A stretch of 64,000 nucleotides of DNA from Paludibacteraceae bacterium. GTDB lineage: Bacteria > Bacteroidota > Bacteroidia > Bacteroidales > Paludibacteraceae. The translations under genes were made by a program, and so were the position numbers. Under the pieces are notes generated by a model. It was not told the DNA's origin, did not search any database, and saw nothing but the letters and a program-made list of their open reading frames with translations. Below, in pieces: positions 50,838-60,269 of this stretch. Numbering within the stretch: position 1 is the stretch's first letter; each line of letters starts with the position of its first letter. The stretch lies in contig JAKSKX010000009.1 in the NCBI GenBank assembly GCA_024401535.1, positions 28,251 through 92,250 on the forward strand, read 5' to 3'.

Positions 50838-51488
50838 ATGAAACATTTAGTTGCTCCATCGCTGCTTTCGGCAGACTTCCTTAACCTACAGAAGGATTTT
50901 GACATGCTTAACCAAAGCGAGGCGGATTGGGTGCATCTTGATATCATGGATGGCGTGTTCGTGCCAAATATATCTTTCGGTATGCCCGTTGTCAAGTGCG
51001 CGCAGAAGGCTTCGAAAAAGCCGCTTGACGTACATTTGATGATTGTTGACCCCGACCGATATGTCGAGGAGTTCCACAAGCTTGGCGCATACGTGCTTAA
51101 TGTTCACTACGAGGCTTGCACACACCTTCACCGCACAATCCAGCACATCAAGTCGTTGGGTATGAAGGCAGGAGTTACTTTGAATCCGCACACTCCGGTT
51201 TCCGTATTGGAGGAGATTGTCTGTGATGTGGACCTTGTAATGCTGATGAGCGTAAATCCTGGTTTCGGTGGTCAGAAGTTCATAGAGAACACTGTAGATA
51301 AGGTGAAGAGATTGAAAGAGATGATTGTTAGAAAAGGCTCGAAGGCTGTGATAGAGATTGACGGAGGCGTGAATTTCGAGACAGGCAAGAGACTTGTTGA
51401 GGCTGGGGCCGACGTACTTGTGGCCGGCAGCTTTGTCTTTGGCGCAGAGAACCCTATCGAGACCATAGCCGGCTTGAAGGCTCTGTAA
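50838..51488 (+). CDS. rpe: Ribulose-phosphate 3-epimerase
   Basis: A 216-residue TIM-barrel enzyme interconverting ribulose-5-P and xylulose-5-P in the pentose phosphate pathway. Metal-binding motifs are visible: 'LLSADFLNL' (Ser), 'VHLDIMDGVFVPN' (His, Asp), 'LDVHLMI' (His) and 'VIEIDGGVN' (Asp); 'VMLMSVNPGFGGQKFI' is the family loop. A standard cytoplasmic housekeeping gene. It is followed after 93 bases by the split comEC gene. Confidence 0.95.
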   Translation: MKHLVAPSLLSADFLNLQKDFDMLNQSEADWVHLDIMDGVFVPNISFGMPVVKCAQKASKKPLDVHLMIVDPDRYVEEFHKLGAYVLNVHYEACTHLHRTIQHIKSLGMKAGVTLNPHTPVSVLEEIVCDVDLVMLMSVNPGFGGQKFIENTVDKVKRLKEMIVRKGSKAVIEIDGGVNFETGKRLVEAGADVLVAGSFVFGAENPIETIAGLKAL

Positions 51489-51581
51489 TATTCTTGCATA
51501 GAATATCTGTTTCACAAGCCTTGCTTCATACAGACCAAAGGAGCAGGGCGGGGGATTTAATTATCTAAATCGAATTATAGA

Positions 51582-52274
51582 ATGAGTTTGTCGGTATCAA
51601 ATAAAATGCGCCATCATATGGTGTTGTCGCTGCTTGTTCCATTGATTATAGGAATTGTTGTTGAAATGCTCTGGCCCGGAGTGTTGAACACGGTAATGCT
51701 TGTCGTGTCCGCACTGCTGTGCATACTCATAGCATTCCTGATTAAGATCAACGATTCGACAAACCACAAGTTCAGCCCGTATCTGATGCTCGGTGTGTCC
51801 GGACTTATGTTCAGTCTGGGAGCCTTCTGCCTCAGCTCAATGAGGGTGGACAAGCTGCAGAACCTGTGCGACAATTCCTCAAAAAACGCAGTGCTTGTTG
51901 CTCATATTTCTTCGGAGTTCAGGACTTCGCCCTATGGTGCGACTTGTTTTGCGGATGTGTACTGCTTTGACGACTCTCTGCAGTCGGTGTCGAATGACGA
52001 GGCTGTCCAGTGCAGATTGAACCTACAGTGCTGTGCAGAGAGTCTTTCTGCCGGAGACATAATAATGATACCCAAGAATGCTGTGTCAACGGCAGGAAAG
52101 AATGACTTTGCGCAGTTTGTGTACGACAGATTCCTTAACCTTCAGGGCGTTCAGGCTGTATGCGATGTCGATACGTTCAGGTACATTTCTCACCTGGCAA
52201 AAAGCGATGTGGTTGACAGAGCCTGCCTGTCGGGTGAATATTTGAAGAACACTTTAAAAAAAACGAAATTATAG
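51582..52274 (+). pseudogene. comEC: comEC, N-terminal part (ends at frameshift)
   Basis: 230 codons that form the N-terminal part of a ComEC/Rec2 DNA-uptake channel: membrane helices about 15-95 and a DUF4131-type beta domain about 100-205 ('DIIMIPKNAVSTAG', 'FVYDRFLNLQGVQAVCDV'). The frame stops at TAG just after an A8 run (52256-52263); the frame one base back continues without a stop into the next feature with matching family sequence ('NEIIADDERKLVSVLVLGDK'). See the second half. The gene is either broken, phase-variable at the homopolymer, or read by -1 slippage on A-AAA-AAA. Confidence 0.8.
52256..52263 (+). other. A8 homopolymer, frameshift site in comEC
   Basis: Eight consecutive A in the context TTA-AAA-AAA-ACG of the first frame. 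This is both a slippery heptamer for -1 ribosomal frameshifting and a typical slipped-strand mutation (or sequencing-error) site. Removing or reading one A differently restores a single open frame of about 745 codons. Confidence 0.75.
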
Positions 52275-52294
52275 CCGATGACGAAAGAAAACTT

Positions 52295-53821
52295 GTGTCT
52301 GTATTGGTGCTTGGCGACAAGGATGCGGTCAAAAATACAGAGATAAGCGAGTCTTTCCGCAACGGTGGAGCGAGCCATGTTCTGGCGGTGAGCGGTCTGC
52401 ATGTGGGCATAGTAATACTTATGCTCACATGCTTTTTCAATTTCATAGGCTGGTGTCTGCGCAATCCGGACTGGATGAAGTGGGTGAAGTTTGTGCTTCT
52501 GCTTTCCGCCCTTGGGATGTACGCCTTTATGACGGGTTTGTCTCCTTCCATAGTCAGGGCGGCGTTGATGTTCACCATATATTATGTGCTGAAAACCTTT
52601 GTCAGCAGATTTGTCCAGCCTAGGAATGTTGTTGCGGCGACTTGCTTTGCGATGCTGGTCTATAATCCGCACTACCTGTTCGATATCAGCTTCCAGTTCT
52701 CGTTTGTGGCGGTTGCTTCCATAATGATGTTCATGCCGTACATCAGCTTCCGTAAATGGAAAATGTCCGTTCTGAATGCACTGTCCAAAAGGTTTGAGTT
52801 CTGCGAGGGCTATATTCACAGGCAACTGCGTAGGGAACAGGAATTTCTGGACAAAGCAAGGGAGGAAAAACTGTCACCGGCAATGTGGGTAAGGATGGCG
52901 GTAAAGGGATTGTGGCGCTACGTTGTCGAGGTTGAAAGAATTTCTGTAGCCGCACAGATATTGATGTTCCCTCTGCTGATATATTATTTCCAGAACTTTG
53001 CTATAGGCACGTTTGTCTCGTCATTGGTGGTGATTCCTCTCGCCACGCTGCTTATTCCTGCGACATTCCTGTTCTTTGGTTCGGAGGCCTTGTTTTCTGA
53101 CTGCTGGCTGACAGATGCGCTTGCGCATATAGTCTCGCAGTTGTCAAGGTGGATGATAGACGCCATGTCGTTGATTTCAAAGTGGGAATGGCTCAGGGTT
53201 ACTGAAATTCCTTTCAACATGGTGGACTTGTTCGTTGTGCTTGGAATGATTCTGCTGTTCTATATCTTCATAAGAACGAGGAGCATGATGGCGTTCTATG
53301 GAGTTGTGTCTGTTTTGCTTGTCTATACGGGTTTCGTGCTATACGACGTGAATGTCAGGAGCCGAGGTTCTTTTCTCGCAGTCTATAATATTCATGGGAC
53401 TACAGCCATACACATTGTTGATGAAGGAAACAGCTCGATGCTTACGAACGACTATGACCGTGTGGCAAATAGAGTGGGCAGATATTGGATTAGGGAAAGA
53501 ATAGATGCACCGCAAGTCGTTGGTGCCGACGCATCTTCGTTCTATGTCGCTGACAGCCTTGTGTATGTGTTGTCAAAGCCTTTGCCGGAAGTGAAGGACT
53601 CGACCCCTAAGCTTTCTGTGAACACTTTAGTGCTTCAAAGGAACGGAGAACAGGACTTGGAAAAGATATCAAGATTCTTCGACTATAGGCATCTGGTTGT
53701 TGACGCGACAAACACGAAAAGAGCATGCAGTATGTGGGAAAACTTGAGGGATTCTCTGGATTTAGACTGCCATATAGTAAAGATAGACGGCTCGTACAGA
53801 CGCGACTTTGACACTGAATAA
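52295..53821 (+). CDS. comEC: comEC, C-terminal part (after frameshift)
   Basis: 508 codons from a GTG at 52295, in the -1 frame relative to the upstream half; the same frame is in fact open back to the A8 run. It has the ComEC competence domain: 'ASHVLAVSGLHVGIVILML' (VSGLHVG hallmark), 'GMYAFMTGLSPSIVRAALMF' and about seven membrane helices to residue 360. A short soluble tail ends the protein; the metallo-beta-lactamase domain found in Gram-positive ComEC is missing, as in many Bacteroidetes. ComEC moves single-stranded DNA across the inner membrane in natural transformation. Alone this half probably has no function. Confidence 0.8.
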   Translation: MSVLVLGDKDAVKNTEISESFRNGGASHVLAVSGLHVGIVILMLTCFFNFIGWCLRNPDWMKWVKFVLLLSALGMYAFMTGLSPSIVRAALMFTIYYVLKTFVSRFVQPRNVVAATCFAMLVYNPHYLFDISFQFSFVAVASIMMFMPYISFRKWKMSVLNALSKRFEFCEGYIHRQLRREQEFLDKAREEKLSPAMWVRMAVKGLWRYVVEVERISVAAQILMFPLLIYYFQNFAIGTFVSSLVVIPLATLLIPATFLFFGSEALFSDCWLTDALAHIVSQLSRWMIDAMSLISKWEWLRVTEIPFNMVDLFVVLGMILLFYIFIRTRSMMAFYGVVSVLLVYTGFVLYDVNVRSRGSFLAVYNIHGTTAIHIVDEGNSSMLTNDYDRVANRVGRYWIRERIDAPQVVGADASSFYVADSLVYVLSKPLPEVKDSTPKLSVNTLVLQRNGEQDLEKISRFFDYRHLVVDATNTKRACSMWENLRDSLDLDCHIVKIDGSYRRDFDTE

Positions 53822-53927
53822 GTGTTTTTTAACAATATATGATGTCGGAAAATGACAGAATAAAGTAAAATAAGTGAGAAAACAAACAATTTGGCAAAAT
53901 AATGCGAAAAATATAAAAAAATGTTTG

Positions 53928-53935
53928 TACTTTTG
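53928..53935 (+). promoter_or_regulatory. -7 element of the trigger-factor gene
   Basis: TACTTTTG at 53928-53935 in an AT-rich region, 76 bases before the ATG at 54011. Confidence 0.5.
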
Positions 53936-54010
53936 CCGAACCTTTCGTGGACTCTGCTTAAAGTATGGTTGCGAGAGAATAGAAAGAAAAAGTAATAAAG
54001 ATAAATAAAA

Positions 54011-55345
54011 ATGAATATTGAAAGAAAAAATGTTGATGAGGTTAGTGCAGTTTTGACACTTAACATCAACAAGGCTGATTACTCAGAGAGAGTAGAGAAG
54101 GCTCTTAAGTCTATTCGCCAGCGTGCCAACATTCCTGGATTCCGTCAGGGTAAGGCTCCTCAGTCAATGGTTGACAAGATGTATCGTGGTAATGTTACTG
54201 CTGACGAGATCAACAAGTTCATCCAGGAGTCTCTTGACAACTACATGAAGGAGAACAAGATTAGCCAGATCTGCGAGCCTATGCTTTCAGAGGGTCAGGG
54301 AAATATCGATTTCGAGAACAATGATAATTTCACACTTTCTTTCGATATCGCTTTGCGTCCAGACTGCAAGATCAATTTGAAGGATCTTAAGGTTGCAAAG
54401 TATGAGATCGAGGTTGATGACAATATGGTTAACGACGCAGTTAAGAACTATACTGCTCGTTACGGTAACTACAACGAGGCTGAGGTTGCTGTAGCAGAGG
54501 ACGTTGTTAAGGGTAATGTCAAGGAGAACAAGGAGAACGGTATCTCTGTAGAGAACGCTGTTCTTTCTCCAAGATTCTTGAAGAACGAGGATGCTAAGAA
54601 GATGTTCGTTGGTGCTAAGAAGGGTACTGTCGTAACATTCTCTCCTAAGGTTGCAATGGAGAACGAGGCAGAGATCGCTTCTTTCTTGAAGATCAAGAAG
54701 GAGGAGGTTGCTTCTATCGCTGATGAGTTCACATTCGAGGTAACTTCAATCACTCACTACACTGAGGCTGAGCTAAATCAGGAGTTGTTCGACAAGGCTC
54801 TAGGTGAGGGCGTTGTTAAGAGCGAGGCTGAGTTCAAGGACAAGATCAAGTCTGAGCTTACAGAGACTTTGGTTGCTGACAGCGACTACCGTTTCCAGAT
54901 CGACCTTAAGGCTGCTGCTGCTGACGTTGTTAAGGGTATCAAGTTCCCTGAGGCATTCTTCAAGCGCGCTATCAAGGCTAGCCAGGAGAAGCTTGACGAG
55001 GCTAAGTTCGAGGAGAATTGGGCTGCAGAACTTGAGGAGTTCAAGTGGATGCTTGTTAAGGACGCTATCTTGGCTGACAAGAAGGTTGAGATCAAGCAGG
55101 AGGACCTTGTAAACTTCGCTAAGAAGGTTACTAAGGCTCAGTTTGCTCAGTACGGTATGGTTTCTCTTCCAGACGAGGTTTTGAACAACTACTCTAACGA
55201 AATGCTTAAGGACCAGAACCAGGTTCGCCAGATCGTTGAGAATGTTCGCGAGGAGAAGTTCGTTGAGGTTGCTAAGGCTGAGGTTAAGCTTGAGAACAAG
55301 AAGGTTTCTATGGAGCAGTTCCGCGCTCTATTCGAGGCTAAGTAA
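54011..55345 (+). CDS. tig: Trigger factor
   Basis: A 444-residue ribosome-associated chaperone. The N-terminal ribosome-docking signature is near residue 45 ('NIPGFRQGKAPQSMVDKMYRG', given in part: GFRQGKAP). The middle PPIase-like region is weak, as usual in Bacteroidetes ('EVTSITHYTEAELNQELFD'), and the C-terminal arms are helical ('QEDLVNFAKKVTKAQF', 'QIVENVREEKFVEVAKAEV'). Codon use is markedly biased (GAG, AAG, GTT, GCT), as expected for a highly expressed gene. Confidence 0.93.
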   Translation: MNIERKNVDEVSAVLTLNINKADYSERVEKALKSIRQRANIPGFRQGKAPQSMVDKMYRGNVTADEINKFIQESLDNYMKENKISQICEPMLSEGQGNIDFENNDNFTLSFDIALRPDCKINLKDLKVAKYEIEVDDNMVNDAVKNYTARYGNYNEAEVAVAEDVVKGNVKENKENGISVENAVLSPRFLKNEDAKKMFVGAKKGTVVTFSPKVAMENEAEIASFLKIKKEEVASIADEFTFEVTSITHYTEAELNQELFDKALGEGVVKSEAEFKDKIKSELTETLVADSDYRFQIDLKAAAADVVKGIKFPEAFFKRAIKASQEKLDEAKFEENWAAELEEFKWMLVKDAILADKKVEIKQEDLVNFAKKVTKAQFAQYGMVSLPDEVLNNYSNEMLKDQNQVRQIVENVREEKFVEVAKAEVKLENKKVSMEQFRALFEAK

Positions 55346-55366
55346 TTCAAAGGCAAACGAATATAG

Positions 55367-55399
55367 AATAAGGGAGTTCTTCGGAACTCCCTTATTTTT
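55367..55399 (+). terminator. Terminator of tig
   Basis: AATAAGGGAGTTC pairs with GAACTCCCTTATT around a short TTCG-type loop and runs into T6. Confidence 0.88.
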
Positions 55400-55424
55400 T
55401 GTCTTTGTGCAGAGGCAGGGATAT

Positions 55425-55463
55425 AAAAAACAAGACCGAGTTTGTGGCTCGGTCTTGTTTTTT
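55425..55463. terminator. Terminator of trpB (bidirectional)
   Basis: CAAGACCGAG (55431-55440) pairs with CTCGGTCTTG (55448-55457); T6 on the right and A6 on the left serve both strands. Confidence 0.85.
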
Positions 55464-55479
55464 GTATGAAGTAATGTAT

Positions 55480-56853
55480 TTATAGATCTACATTTGGCAT
55501 TGTTGCCCATCCCTTCTTGATATCTTCGTCAGTAGGAATGTAGTCGCCCATTTCACCATTGTTGAACTTCTCGTAAGCAACAAGGTCGAAGTAACCAGTA
55601 CCAGTAAGACCGAATAGAATCTTCTTCTTCTCTCCTGTTTCCTTGCACTTCAAAGCCTCGTCAATAGCAACGCGGATAGCGTGAGAACTTTCTGGAGCAG
55701 GAAGAATACCCTCGACACGAGCGAACTGAGTGGCAGCCTCGAACACGCTTGTCTGCTCAACAGCTACAGCCTCCATCATTCCCTGAGCGTAAAGTTCAGA
55801 AAGAGTTGTTGTCATTCCGTGGAAGCGAAGACCTCCGGCGTGGCTTGCTGAAGGAATGAATCCGTTACCTAGAGTGTACATCTTTGCAAGCGGACAAATC
55901 TTTCCGGTATCGCAGAAGTCGTATGCATACTTACCTCTTGTAAAGCTAGGGCAGGAAGCAGGCTCAACAGCTATGAATCTGTAGTCGTTCTCTCCTCTTA
56001 GCTTCTCTCCCATAAATGGAGCGATAAGTCCACCAAGGTTAGAACCTCCACCAGCACAACCGATAATGATGTCTGGCTTAACACCATACTTGTCAAGAGC
56101 AGCCTTAGCCTCAAGACCGATAACACTCTGGTGAAGAAGTACCTGGTTCAAAACACTACCCAATACGTAGCGGTAGCCCTCTGTGTGAGTGGCAACCTCT
56201 ACAGCCTCAGAGATTGCACATCCAAGGCTTCCTGTTGTGCCAGGGAACTCTGCAAGAATCTTGCGGCCGATTTCTGTTGTGTTTGATGGAGAAGGAGTGA
56301 TAGATGCACCGTAAGTGCGCATAACCTCGCGGCGGAAAGGCTTCTGCTCGTATGAACACTTAACCATATAGACTCTACAGTCAAGGCCGAAATATGCGCT
56401 TGCCATTGAAAGTGCTGTTCCCCATTGACCTGCACCAGTCTCTGTTGTTACACCCTTCAAGCCCTGCTTCTTTGCATAGTACGCCTGAGCGATGGCAGAG
56501 TTAAGCTTGTGGCTTCCTGATGTGTTGTTTCCCTCGAACTTGTAGTAGATTTCTGCTGGAGTGCCAAGCATCTTCTCAAGGCAGTAAGCACGGACTACCG
56601 GAGAAGGACGGTACATCTTGTAGAAGTTTCTGATTTCATCCGGTATAGCAATGAAACGAGTTGTGTCGTCAAGCTCCTGCTCAACCAAATCTCTACAGAA
56701 AACAACGCTCAACTCCTCTGCTGTAAGAGGTTTTAGTGTAGCTGGATTTAGAAGTGGCGCTGGCTTCTTCTTCATGTCTGCACGAAGGTTGTACCATGCT
56801 GTAGGTATCTCGTCCTCCGAAAGATAAATTTTGTATGGAATTTCCTGTGACAT
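55480..56853 (-). CDS. trpB: Tryptophan synthase beta chain, TrpB2 type
   Basis: A 457-residue PLP enzyme from the ATG at 56853. PLP lysine K116 in 'NTSGSHKLNSAIAQA', 'ETGAGQWGTALSMA', phosphate-binding 'GCAGGGSNLGGL' and the C-terminal 'GLTGTGYFDLVAYE'. The long N-terminal extension ('IPTAWYNLRADMKKKPAPLL', in part) marks the TrpB2 branch, which in many bacteria acts without TrpA as an indole-salvaging synthase, joining indole and serine to tryptophan. No trp operon genes are near, which fits salvage. Substrate is by family. Confidence 0.9.
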   Translation of the reverse strand: MSQEIPYKIYLSEDEIPTAWYNLRADMKKKPAPLLNPATLKPLTAEELSVVFCRDLVEQELDDTTRFIAIPDEIRNFYKMYRPSPVVRAYCLEKMLGTPAEIYYKFEGNNTSGSHKLNSAIAQAYYAKKQGLKGVTTETGAGQWGTALSMASAYFGLDCRVYMVKCSYEQKPFRREVMRTYGASITPSPSNTTEIGRKILAEFPGTTGSLGCAISEAVEVATHTEGYRYVLGSVLNQVLLHQSVIGLEAKAALDKYGVKPDIIIGCAGGGSNLGGLIAPFMGEKLRGENDYRFIAVEPASCPSFTRGKYAYDFCDTGKICPLAKMYTLGNGFIPSASHAGGLRFHGMTTTLSELYAQGMMEAVAVEQTSVFEAATQFARVEGILPAPESSHAIRVAIDEALKCKETGEKKKILFGLTGTGYFDLVAYEKFNNGEMGDYIPTDEDIKKGWATMPNVDL

Positions 56854-56981
56854 ATATTTATATGTTATATTTTTTCGTATTGCAAATTTAAAGAATAAGT
56901 TGCAATTTGACAATGTTGTTTGTCTATATCTTGCATTTTATTATAAATTATTAGGCTTCCTTTGTATTTTGAAGCTACATT

Positions 56982-57584
56982 TTATGGCTTTACTGCTCTT
57001 ATGGAGAGTTTTTCGGTTCTTGCCTTCTCGTTCAATTTGTTTGCGGAAAGGTCGAACTGCAGACATTGAGCTTCTCCATTTTCTGCAACCGAAGAACTCC
57101 AATAGAAGCCCTGGTCTGTGTATATTGCTCCCCATTGAACATCACCGATTCCGGCGAAGGGAAGAAATAGCTTGTTTCCGTTAGGACCTGTAATCTCTTG
57201 CCCAGCAACGCCGTTCACCTCTGCCCATTCCCAAGCGCACTTTTCCTGCAGTTCCTTGAATTCTGCGGCAGTGGGTATTCTCCAGTCATTGTCCCAAAGA
57301 AGGGAAGCTATGTCGTTCTTTGCATTAAGTTCGTATTTGTAGGTCACTATCATGTCGTTATACAAGTCTAGCTTTTCCTGCATGACGTTAGTGCCCTCCA
57401 ATCCCCATTGGAAGTATTGACCTCTTTCCTCCGGTTTGTTCGCTCCAACATTATATTTCGCCCACTTGACTGACAATCCAAGATCTACATATTCATGCTC
57501 GGGTATAGCCTCAACTTTCGTAATCTTATGAGCGCAAGAATTAAGAAGCAGTAGTGTGAAAAGTATAAGAAAATTTGATTTCAT
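56982..57584 (-). CDS. FISUMP/DUF1566-type lipoprotein
   Basis: A 200-residue lipoprotein (lipobox 'LLLLNSC', Cys at about 17). The mature part matches the Fibrobacter-type major paralogous domain: 'EYVDLGLSVKWAKYNVGANKP', 'ASLLWDNDWRIPTAAEFKELQEKCAW' (in part) and 'QGFYWSSSVAENGEAQCLQF', ending 'LSIRAVKP'. Such domains are very common in gut Bacteroides, typically at the cell surface, with no known substrate. It follows the small membrane-protein gene by 16 bases on the same strand. Confidence 0.87.
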   Translation of the reverse strand: MKSNFLILFTLLLLNSCAHKITKVEAIPEHEYVDLGLSVKWAKYNVGANKPEERGQYFQWGLEGTNVMQEKLDLYNDMIVTYKYELNAKNDIASLLWDNDWRIPTAAEFKELQEKCAWEWAEVNGVAGQEITGPNGNKLFLPFAGIGDVQWGAIYTDQGFYWSSSVAENGEAQCLQFDLSANKLNEKARTEKLSIRAVKP

Positions 57585-57600
57585 TGCTGTTGTTATTCTA

Positions 57601-58137
57601 TTATCCGTGAAAATGTCCTAATCCGTCTTTTAGCCATGTATATCCCAGATATAAGAATGGTGTGGGAACTGCAAAGGCCAGAACGTATAGCATGTATGTA
57701 ATCAGCCTAAGACCTATGTTCTTTCTTGCAACATAGCACTCTATTGCAAATAAAATGAATGATAATGAAGTATAGACTTGCAACATATTATCATATAAAA
57801 TATTTACAAAGTACACTAATGGAACATAGCATCCTATCAACATTGCTGAACAAGTGAATATAGTGATGTTTTTCAGCTGTTTGTCTGTATGGGCAAAGCC
57901 TTCTAACGATTTGCTTACGGCTATAAAGTGCAGATAGCCGCAGAGGTATTGCAGTGCAATGCATCCAATACCTACACCGATATACATAATCTCTAAAAAA
58001 TATCTAAAACCAATAACATCTTTTCTAGAAGGATGTGTTAACTCTGTTGTTAGGCATAGTAATACCCATGCGACGGCATATATAATCCAGATAACCTTTG
58101 TGAGAGACCAGTATAGTGATTTCTTGTTCATGTCCAT
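57601..58137 (-). CDS. Hypothetical membrane protein
   Basis: A 178-residue protein (ATG at 58137, or 58131) with four to five likely membrane helices: about 12-30, 42-65 ('FLEIMYIGVGIGCIALQYLCG', in part), 88-112, 115-135 and 145-168. No family recognised; the short length and helix spacing resemble small integral membrane proteins of unknown role. It begins 11 bases after recG on the same strand and precedes a lipoprotein gene, so the three may be one transcript. Confidence 0.7.
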   Translation of the reverse strand: MDMNKKSLYWSLTKVIWIIYAVAWVLLCLTTELTHPSRKDVIGFRYFLEIMYIGVGIGCIALQYLCGYLHFIAVSKSLEGFAHTDKQLKNITIFTCSAMLIGCYVPLVYFVNILYDNMLQVYTSLSFILFAIECYVARKNIGLRLITYMLYVLAFAVPTPFLYLGYTWLKDGLGHFHG

Positions 58138-58148
58138 AGTTTTATACT

Positions 58149-60263
58149 TTAAGATATGTTTCCCCAGTTCTCTTCTGCTTTTGCTCTTTCCTCCAATTCT
58201 TCAAAGAGGATGGCATTTGCCGGAGCGTTAAGTTCTGGATCTGCTTCAATAATCTTTACTGCGGCATCATGAGCTCTGTGCAGGATTTGGGTGTCAGTAC
58301 TTAGGTCAGCAATCTTCATCTTTAGTGCAGTTCCGCTCTGCTGAGTACCTTCGATGTCGCCTTCGCCTCTAAGTCTCAAGTCCCACTCCGCTATGTCGAA
58401 TCCGTTCGTAGAGCCAACCATAATGTCCATGCGTGTTTGAATAGTCTTGCTGATTTCTGTGTCAGTCATTAGCACGCAATAGCTTTGGTCTGCACCACGT
58501 CCAACACGTCCGCGAAGCTGATGCAGCTGGCTAAGTCCGAATCTTTCTGCACTTTCAATAAGCATGACGCTTGCATTCGGCACGTTTACACCCACTTCAA
58601 TGACAGTTGTCGCTACAAGGATTTGGGAACGGCCGGACGCAAAATCCTGCATCTGCGAGTCTTTTTCTGCTGCCTTCATCCTTCCGTGAACCATACTTAT
58701 ATTATATTGTGGCTTCGGAAATACATGAAGCAGCTGTTCGTAGCCGCTCATCAGACTCTGATAGTCGAGCTTCTCGTTCTCGTCAATCAATGGATATACT
58801 ATATACACTTGCCTTCCTTTGGCTATTTCCCTCTTTAGGAAGTCATATACCTGGTATCTGTTTGTGTCGAACTGATGGTATGTCATGACTGGCTTTCGTC
58901 CCGGAGGCATTTCGTCAATGGTTGAAACCTCAAGGTCTCCGTACATAGTCATTGCCAAAGTTCTTGGAATTGGAGTCGCTGTCATTACAAGGACATGAGG
59001 CGGCAGTGCATTCTTCGCTTGAAGTTTTGCCCTTTGGGCAACACCGAATCTGTGCTGTTCGTCAATGATGGCAAGACCAAGGCGCTTGAACTTTACGCTG
59101 TCCTCCAATAGTGCGTGCGTTCCTATAACAATGTTTATCTCTCCGCTTGCAAGCATTGGAAGAAGTTTCTTCCTTGTCGCCTGCTTTGTGCTTCCCGTAA
59201 GCAGAGCCACATTTATTCCGAGAGGTGACAGCTGCTGATATATGGTTTCAAAATGCTGGTTGGCAAGGATTTCAGTCGGCACCATCAGACATGCCTGGTA
59301 GCCGTTGTCAAGAGCTATAAGCATGCACATCGTTGCGACGAGAGTCTTTCCGCTTCCAACATCGCCCTGAAGCAGACGGTTCATCTGCTTCCCGCTTCTG
59401 CAGTCGTTGTAAATCTCCTTAATTACTCTCTTTTGCGCGCCAGTAAGAGGGAAAGGCAGATGTTTGCTGTAGAAGGTGTTGAAGATGTCGCCTATTGTGT
59501 TGAAAACATTTCCCACAAAGCCCTTGTTTCGCTTGTATGCGCGCTGGGCCTTCAGTTGAAGGTAGAAAAGTTCCTCGAATTTAAGTCTGTATTTTGCCTC
59601 TGCGAGCAGTCGGTCGTTCCCTGGCAAGTGAATGTTCACCAGAGCGTCGTGGTTGCTCATCAGCTTTAGTCCGTCAACAAGGTATTGAGGCAGATTTTCC
59701 GGAATAGGGTTTCTCTTGACAGTTCCCTCCAGTTCCTCCACTATTATGCTGCGCATAGTCGCACTTGTGAACTTCTTGCGCTTCATCTTTTCCGGGATGG
59801 AGTAGTGGCTCTGCTGCACGCCCATCACCTTCTTTTTCATGATGGATGTAGGGGTGTCGATTTCCGGGTGAGCCAGCTGCACCTTGTTGCCGAAGATTGT
59901 TGGTTTTCCGAAAACGATATATGTTACGTTCTCGTGATAAGTGCGCACAATGTAGTCTATTGCCTGAAACCATACAAGGTCCATATAGCTTTCCCCGTCA
60001 AAGAATTTTGCGGTAAGCCTTTGTCCTCGACCGGTTCCCGTGATTGCCATGTGCGTGATTTTGCCGCTCACCTGAATGTACTGGCTAGCTCCGTTTATTT
60101 CCTTAATCTTGTACATCCTGCTTCTGTCTATGTACTTCGAAGGAAACTGGTGCAGAAGGTCGTGCGCAGTCTCTATGCCCTCATCTTCAAGGATGGGAAC
60201 GCACCAAGCCTTTACGCCAGGCAAATCCTGAACTGGAGTGTCTTTATAGAAGTTTTGTGCCAC
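58149..60263 (-). CDS. recG: ATP-dependent DNA helicase RecG
   Basis: A 704-residue branch-migration helicase that regresses stalled forks and processes Holliday junctions. N-terminal wedge/OB domain about 1-190 ('LPGVKAWCVPILEDEGI', 'YIQVSGKITHMAITG'), Walker A 'LQGDVGSGKTLVA', DExH 'AIIDEQHRFGVAQR', motif III 'MTATPIPRTLA', and C-terminal motifs 'VATTVIEVGVNVPNA', 'QLRGRVGRG' plus the RecG-specific 'GSTNGFDIAEWDLRLRGEGDI' (in part). Length is slightly above E. coli RecG (693). It lies six bases after ispD. Confidence 0.96.
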   Translation of the reverse strand: MAQNFYKDTPVQDLPGVKAWCVPILEDEGIETAHDLLHQFPSKYIDRSRMYKIKEINGASQYIQVSGKITHMAITGTGRGQRLTAKFFDGESYMDLVWFQAIDYIVRTYHENVTYIVFGKPTIFGNKVQLAHPEIDTPTSIMKKKVMGVQQSHYSIPEKMKRKKFTSATMRSIIVEELEGTVKRNPIPENLPQYLVDGLKLMSNHDALVNIHLPGNDRLLAEAKYRLKFEELFYLQLKAQRAYKRNKGFVGNVFNTIGDIFNTFYSKHLPFPLTGAQKRVIKEIYNDCRSGKQMNRLLQGDVGSGKTLVATMCMLIALDNGYQACLMVPTEILANQHFETIYQQLSPLGINVALLTGSTKQATRKKLLPMLASGEINIVIGTHALLEDSVKFKRLGLAIIDEQHRFGVAQRAKLQAKNALPPHVLVMTATPIPRTLAMTMYGDLEVSTIDEMPPGRKPVMTYHQFDTNRYQVYDFLKREIAKGRQVYIVYPLIDENEKLDYQSLMSGYEQLLHVFPKPQYNISMVHGRMKAAEKDSQMQDFASGRSQILVATTVIEVGVNVPNASVMLIESAERFGLSQLHQLRGRVGRGADQSYCVLMTDTEISKTIQTRMDIMVGSTNGFDIAEWDLRLRGEGDIEGTQQSGTALKMKIADLSTDTQILHRAHDAAVKIIEADPELNAPANAILFEELEERAKAEENWGNIS

Positions 60264-60269
60264 GGATGT

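Noticed and set aside
53683-54072. Minus-strand frame of 129 codons between comEC and tig
   Set aside because: It overlaps the end of comEC and the tig promoter and has very poor composition (Phe/Tyr/Leu runs from AT-rich DNA).
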